Below, one piece after another: positions 54,411-56,550 of a DNA stretch of 56,550 nt. The position numbers were made by a program, and so were the translations under genes. Position 1 is the stretch's first letter; each line of letters begins with the position of its first letter. Under the pieces are notes generated by a model. The model saw nothing but the letters and a program-made list of their open reading frames with translations. It was not told where the DNA came from and did not search any database. This DNA is from an uncultured Pseudomonadota bacterium (GTDB lineage: Bacteria; Pseudomonadota; Alphaproteobacteria; RUG11792): the NCBI GenBank assembly GCA_902769055.1, contig CACXNL010000001.1, positions 1-56,550 on the forward strand, in the 5' to 3' direction.

Positions 54411-55987
54411 ACGCTGTCAATCCCAATTAACTCTGCTTTCTTTATTTTATCCATCGCGAAGATATGCGTTGCGAATGAGTTGATAAATGAGCGATTGTGG
54501 CTGACGACCAGTACCGTGCCGTCGTACTCATTCAGCGCATTCGATAGAGCTTCGGCACTCGACATATCAAGGTGATTTGTCGGCTCATCCAAAACCAAAA
54601 AGTTGCTTTTTTGCGCCAGAAGAGCGGCAATGGCAACCTTGCTCTTTTCGCCCCCAGAAAGCACGTTAACCGGTTTTTTTACATCGTTTTTTGAAATAAG
54701 CAGGCAACCCAGAATAGCGCGTGCTTGCTGTTGATTTATACCTTGTGTCAATGCCATAACATTTTCAAGCGCGTCGAGTTTCGGGTCTAGGACATCCAAC
54801 TGGCTCTGCGCGTAGTATCCAATCGAAACATTATTACCCAATTGCATTTCACCGGAAATCAGCGGTATTTCACCAATAATCGTTTTTAATAACGTCGATT
54901 TTCCGATACCATTTGAGCCGATTACGGCAATTTTATTGCCACGTATCACGCGAAGGTCGAGGTTTTTATTTAGCGGAATATCATCATATCCAATGGTTAC
55001 GTTTTTTAATTCCAAAACAACTTTTGCGCTTTGCTTTTCAACTGCCATTTTAAACACCGGCTTCTGGTCTGTCTCTTCCGTATCTATACGTTCCTCAAGT
55101 TGCTTCAATCGCTCAATTATTTTCAGCTTACTTTGCGCCTGCTTAGCTTTAGATGCCTTATACCTGAACCTATCGACGAATTCCTGCAAATGGTCTTGCT
55201 TTTTCTTCAGCGATTCCTTTTGCTTTTTGGCAAACTCAGCATTCGCCTCCCGTTGCTCAACAAAGGCATCGAAATCGCCATTATAAACTTTAACATTGCC
55301 GTTCGATATATGAATTATTTGGTCGGACAAGTTATTCAAGAATTCTCGGTCGTGCGAAACAAAAAGCAACGTGCCGCGAAACGATCTAAGATATCCCTCC
55401 AGCCACGTCAAACTCGGTAAATCGAGGTGGTTTGTTGGCTCATCCAAAATCAGGAAATTCGGCTCATTTATGAGCAATTTTGCCAACTCTAACCTCATAC
55501 GCCAGCCGCCAGAAAGTATCAAGGGTGATTGCTCGAATTGCGATGCTTCAAAACTCAAGCCCGTCAAAACACCTTTCGCATCAGCCTCCAGAGCGTATCC
55601 GCCTTTGTCCGAAAACTCAGCCTCTACTTTCTCATAATTTGCATAAACTTCATCTGAATAATTTTCGGAGACTTCTTTTAATGCTTGATGCAGTTTCTGC
55701 TGTAATTCGCAGAGCGTCGAGTGTCCAGAAATGCACTCATCCAATATTGTATCTTTCGGATTTTCATTTGGGCTTTGCGGCAAATAACCCAAAACGCAAT
55801 CTTTTGGAATTACAATTTCGCCGTCATCGTATTCCTCCAATCCAGTCAAAATATTCAGAAGCGTCGTTTTCCCAGCACCATTTGCACCGACTATGCCAAT
55901 ATTTGTATTTTTCGGAAAATGGTATGAAAAATCGCGGATAATGACACGGTCGCCAAATTTTTTAACAAGATTTTTAACTATAATCAT
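54407..55987 (-). CDS. ABC-F family ATPase (ribosome-associated)
   Basis: Two ABC domains and no membrane segment. The first Walker A is GANGAGKTT with signature LSGGWRMRLELAKLL and LILDEPTNHLD; the second is GSNGIGKST with LSGGEKSKVAIAAL and LVLDEPTNHLD. The linker between them (about 240-330) is a long charged coil (KKQKESLKKKQDHLQEF), the P-site interaction motif of ABC-F proteins. Such proteins act on the ribosome, rescuing stalled complexes. The closest relatives look like YheS/YbiT forms. It is 3 nt after fba and overlaps the lipoprotein gene. Confidence 0.9.
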   Translation of the reverse strand: MIIVKNLVKKFGDRVIIRDFSYHFPKNTNIGIVGANGAGKTTLLNILTGLEEYDDGEIVIPKDCVLGYLPQSPNENPKDTILDECISGHSTLCELQQKLHQALKEVSENYSDEVYANYEKVEAEFSDKGGYALEADAKGVLTGLSFEASQFEQSPLILSGGWRMRLELAKLLINEPNFLILDEPTNHLDLPSLTWLEGYLRSFRGTLLFVSHDREFLNNLSDQIIHISNGNVKVYNGDFDAFVEQREANAEFAKKQKESLKKKQDHLQEFVDRFRYKASKAKQAQSKLKIIERLKQLEERIDTEETDQKPVFKMAVEKQSAKVVLELKNVTIGYDDIPLNKNLDLRVIRGNKIAVIGSNGIGKSTLLKTIIGEIPLISGEMQLGNNVSIGYYAQSQLDVLDPKLDALENVMALTQGINQQQARAILGCLLISKNDVKKPVNVLSGGEKSKVAIAALLAQKSNFLVLDEPTNHLDMSSAEALSNALNEYDGTVLVVSHNRSFINSFATHIFAMDKIKKAELIGIDSV

Positions 55988-55990
55988 ATT

Positions 55991-56550
55991 CTATAGAAAT
56001 GTCTTTAAGCGCTTCTTTACCATTTCTGTAGCGCTTTCACGCCCCGCATCGAGGTATTTCCGCATATCAATATTTGCTGGATTTTCAGACAAATATTTTC
56101 TCACGGCGCCCAAGAATGCGATGCGAATATCTGTATCAACATTTACCTTCGCAATACCATTTTGTATCACTTCCTTAATGTCCTCATCTGTTATGCCATA
56201 AGCATTTTGTATATTCGCGCCATAATTATTACACACTTCGATCGCATCAGCATAAACCGATGATGCGCCGTGTAAAACTAGCGGAAAATCGCCGACTTTC
56301 TCTTTGATTTTCTTCAGCGTTTCAATCGACAACTTCGGGTTTCCGGTTTTGCCTTTATTTACACCATGACTTGTCCCGATTGCTACTGCTAGGCTTGAAA
56401 TACCAGTCCTTTCAATGAACTCCTGCGCCTGACTTGGATCGGTATAGAGCGCCTTCCCTTCAGCAACACTGACTTCATCCTCTCCACTTTGTGGTCGCAT
56501 ATTCCAGAGGTTGATATGTTCCAAGTGCAAAGAGGGCTGAATGATTTTCA
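55991..56550 (-). CDS. fba: Class II fructose-bisphosphate aldolase, C-terminal part
   Basis: The open frame runs off the right edge; the 5' part is outside. Visible motifs are GTSHGVNKG (a zinc-binding His segment), FPLVLHGASSV (a second zinc His) and GIAKVNVDTDIR (substrate phosphate site), as in class II aldolases that cleave fructose-1,6-bisphosphate in glycolysis. The C-terminus ends in a usual helix (ESATEMVKKRLKTF). Together with pfk at 35526 it supports an Embden-Meyerhof route. It is first of a cluster with ABC-F, lipoprotein and dusB. Confidence 0.92.
   Translation of the reverse strand, partial: KIIQPSLHLEHINLWNMRPQSGEDEVSVAEGKALYTDPSQAQEFIERTGISSLAVAIGTSHGVNKGKTGNPKLSIETLKKIKEKVGDFPLVLHGASSVYADAIEVCNNYGANIQNAYGITDEDIKEVIQNGIAKVNVDTDIRIAFLGAVRKYLSENPANIDMRKYLDAGRESATEMVKKRLKTFL

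Overview
The window is a gene-dense, AT-rich stretch of a Gram-negative alphaproteobacterial-type chromosome. The gene set includes lptD and a 16-strand-type porin (outer membrane), dapA/lysC/dapE (diaminopimelate and peptidoglycan), yajC-secD-secF, a long-form hibernation factor, hfq, RNase J, a K+-independent H+-pyrophosphatase and a terminase of the gene-transfer-agent (GTA) type. Low G+C, several alternative start codons, and three BspA-type leucine-rich-repeat surface proteins in 57 kb suggest a host-associated lineage, perhaps Holosporales-like. That placement is inference; no rRNA or other marker is present to settle it.

Layout. 1-5.7 kb: end of acpP, a secreted Lys/Glu-rich protein of unknown function, trkH, dapA, a MotB/OmpA-like protein and gmk. 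5.6-10.9 kb: an MBL-fold hydrolase, tRNA-Ser(UGA), ndk, a CDP-alcohol phosphatidyltransferase, an OGG1-like glycosylase, an SPFH protein and a Bax-inhibitor-1 protein. 11-15.7 kb: a second copy of the secreted protein, broken by a (CT)11 tract, then rpoZ-gltX facing hpf-lysC. 15.9-26.1 kb: BspA-type protein 1, hppA, dapE, accD-rpiB, leuS and BspA-type protein 2. 26.1-35.5 kb: ctpA, an orphan histidine kinase, a dicarboxylate symporter, lptD, bioB, RNase J and an SH3-domain protein. 35.5-41.7 kb: pfk, secF-secD-yajC, lpd and hfq. 42-45.3 kb: an orphan GTA-type terminase, an MFS transporter and rsmE. 45.5-56.5 kb: BspA-type protein 3 (frameshifted), comEC-comM, a porin, and the cluster fba-ABC-F-lipoprotein-dusB.

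How the genes work together. Several serve the envelope (dapA, lysC, dapE, lptD, porin, Sec accessory proteins, surface repeats). Others serve central carbon and energy metabolism (pfk, fba, lpd, hppA, ndk, rpiB, accD, bioB) and translation (gltX, leuS, rsmE, dusB, hpf, ABC-F). comM-comEC points to DNA uptake.

Most notable observation. A secreted-protein gene at 11038-11968 has an intact promoter, an intact terminator and over 210 open codons downstream, yet is out of frame only at an 11-unit dinucleotide repeat. By arithmetic, 12 or 9 units restores the frame. This is the architecture of a phase-variable (ON/OFF) locus. A full-length, in-frame paralogue with an almost identical promoter lies at 414-1301. 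A third surface gene (BspA-type 3) is also frameshifted, at a G6 tract right after the signal peptide and again near its 3' end, which is more consistent with decay or sequencing error.
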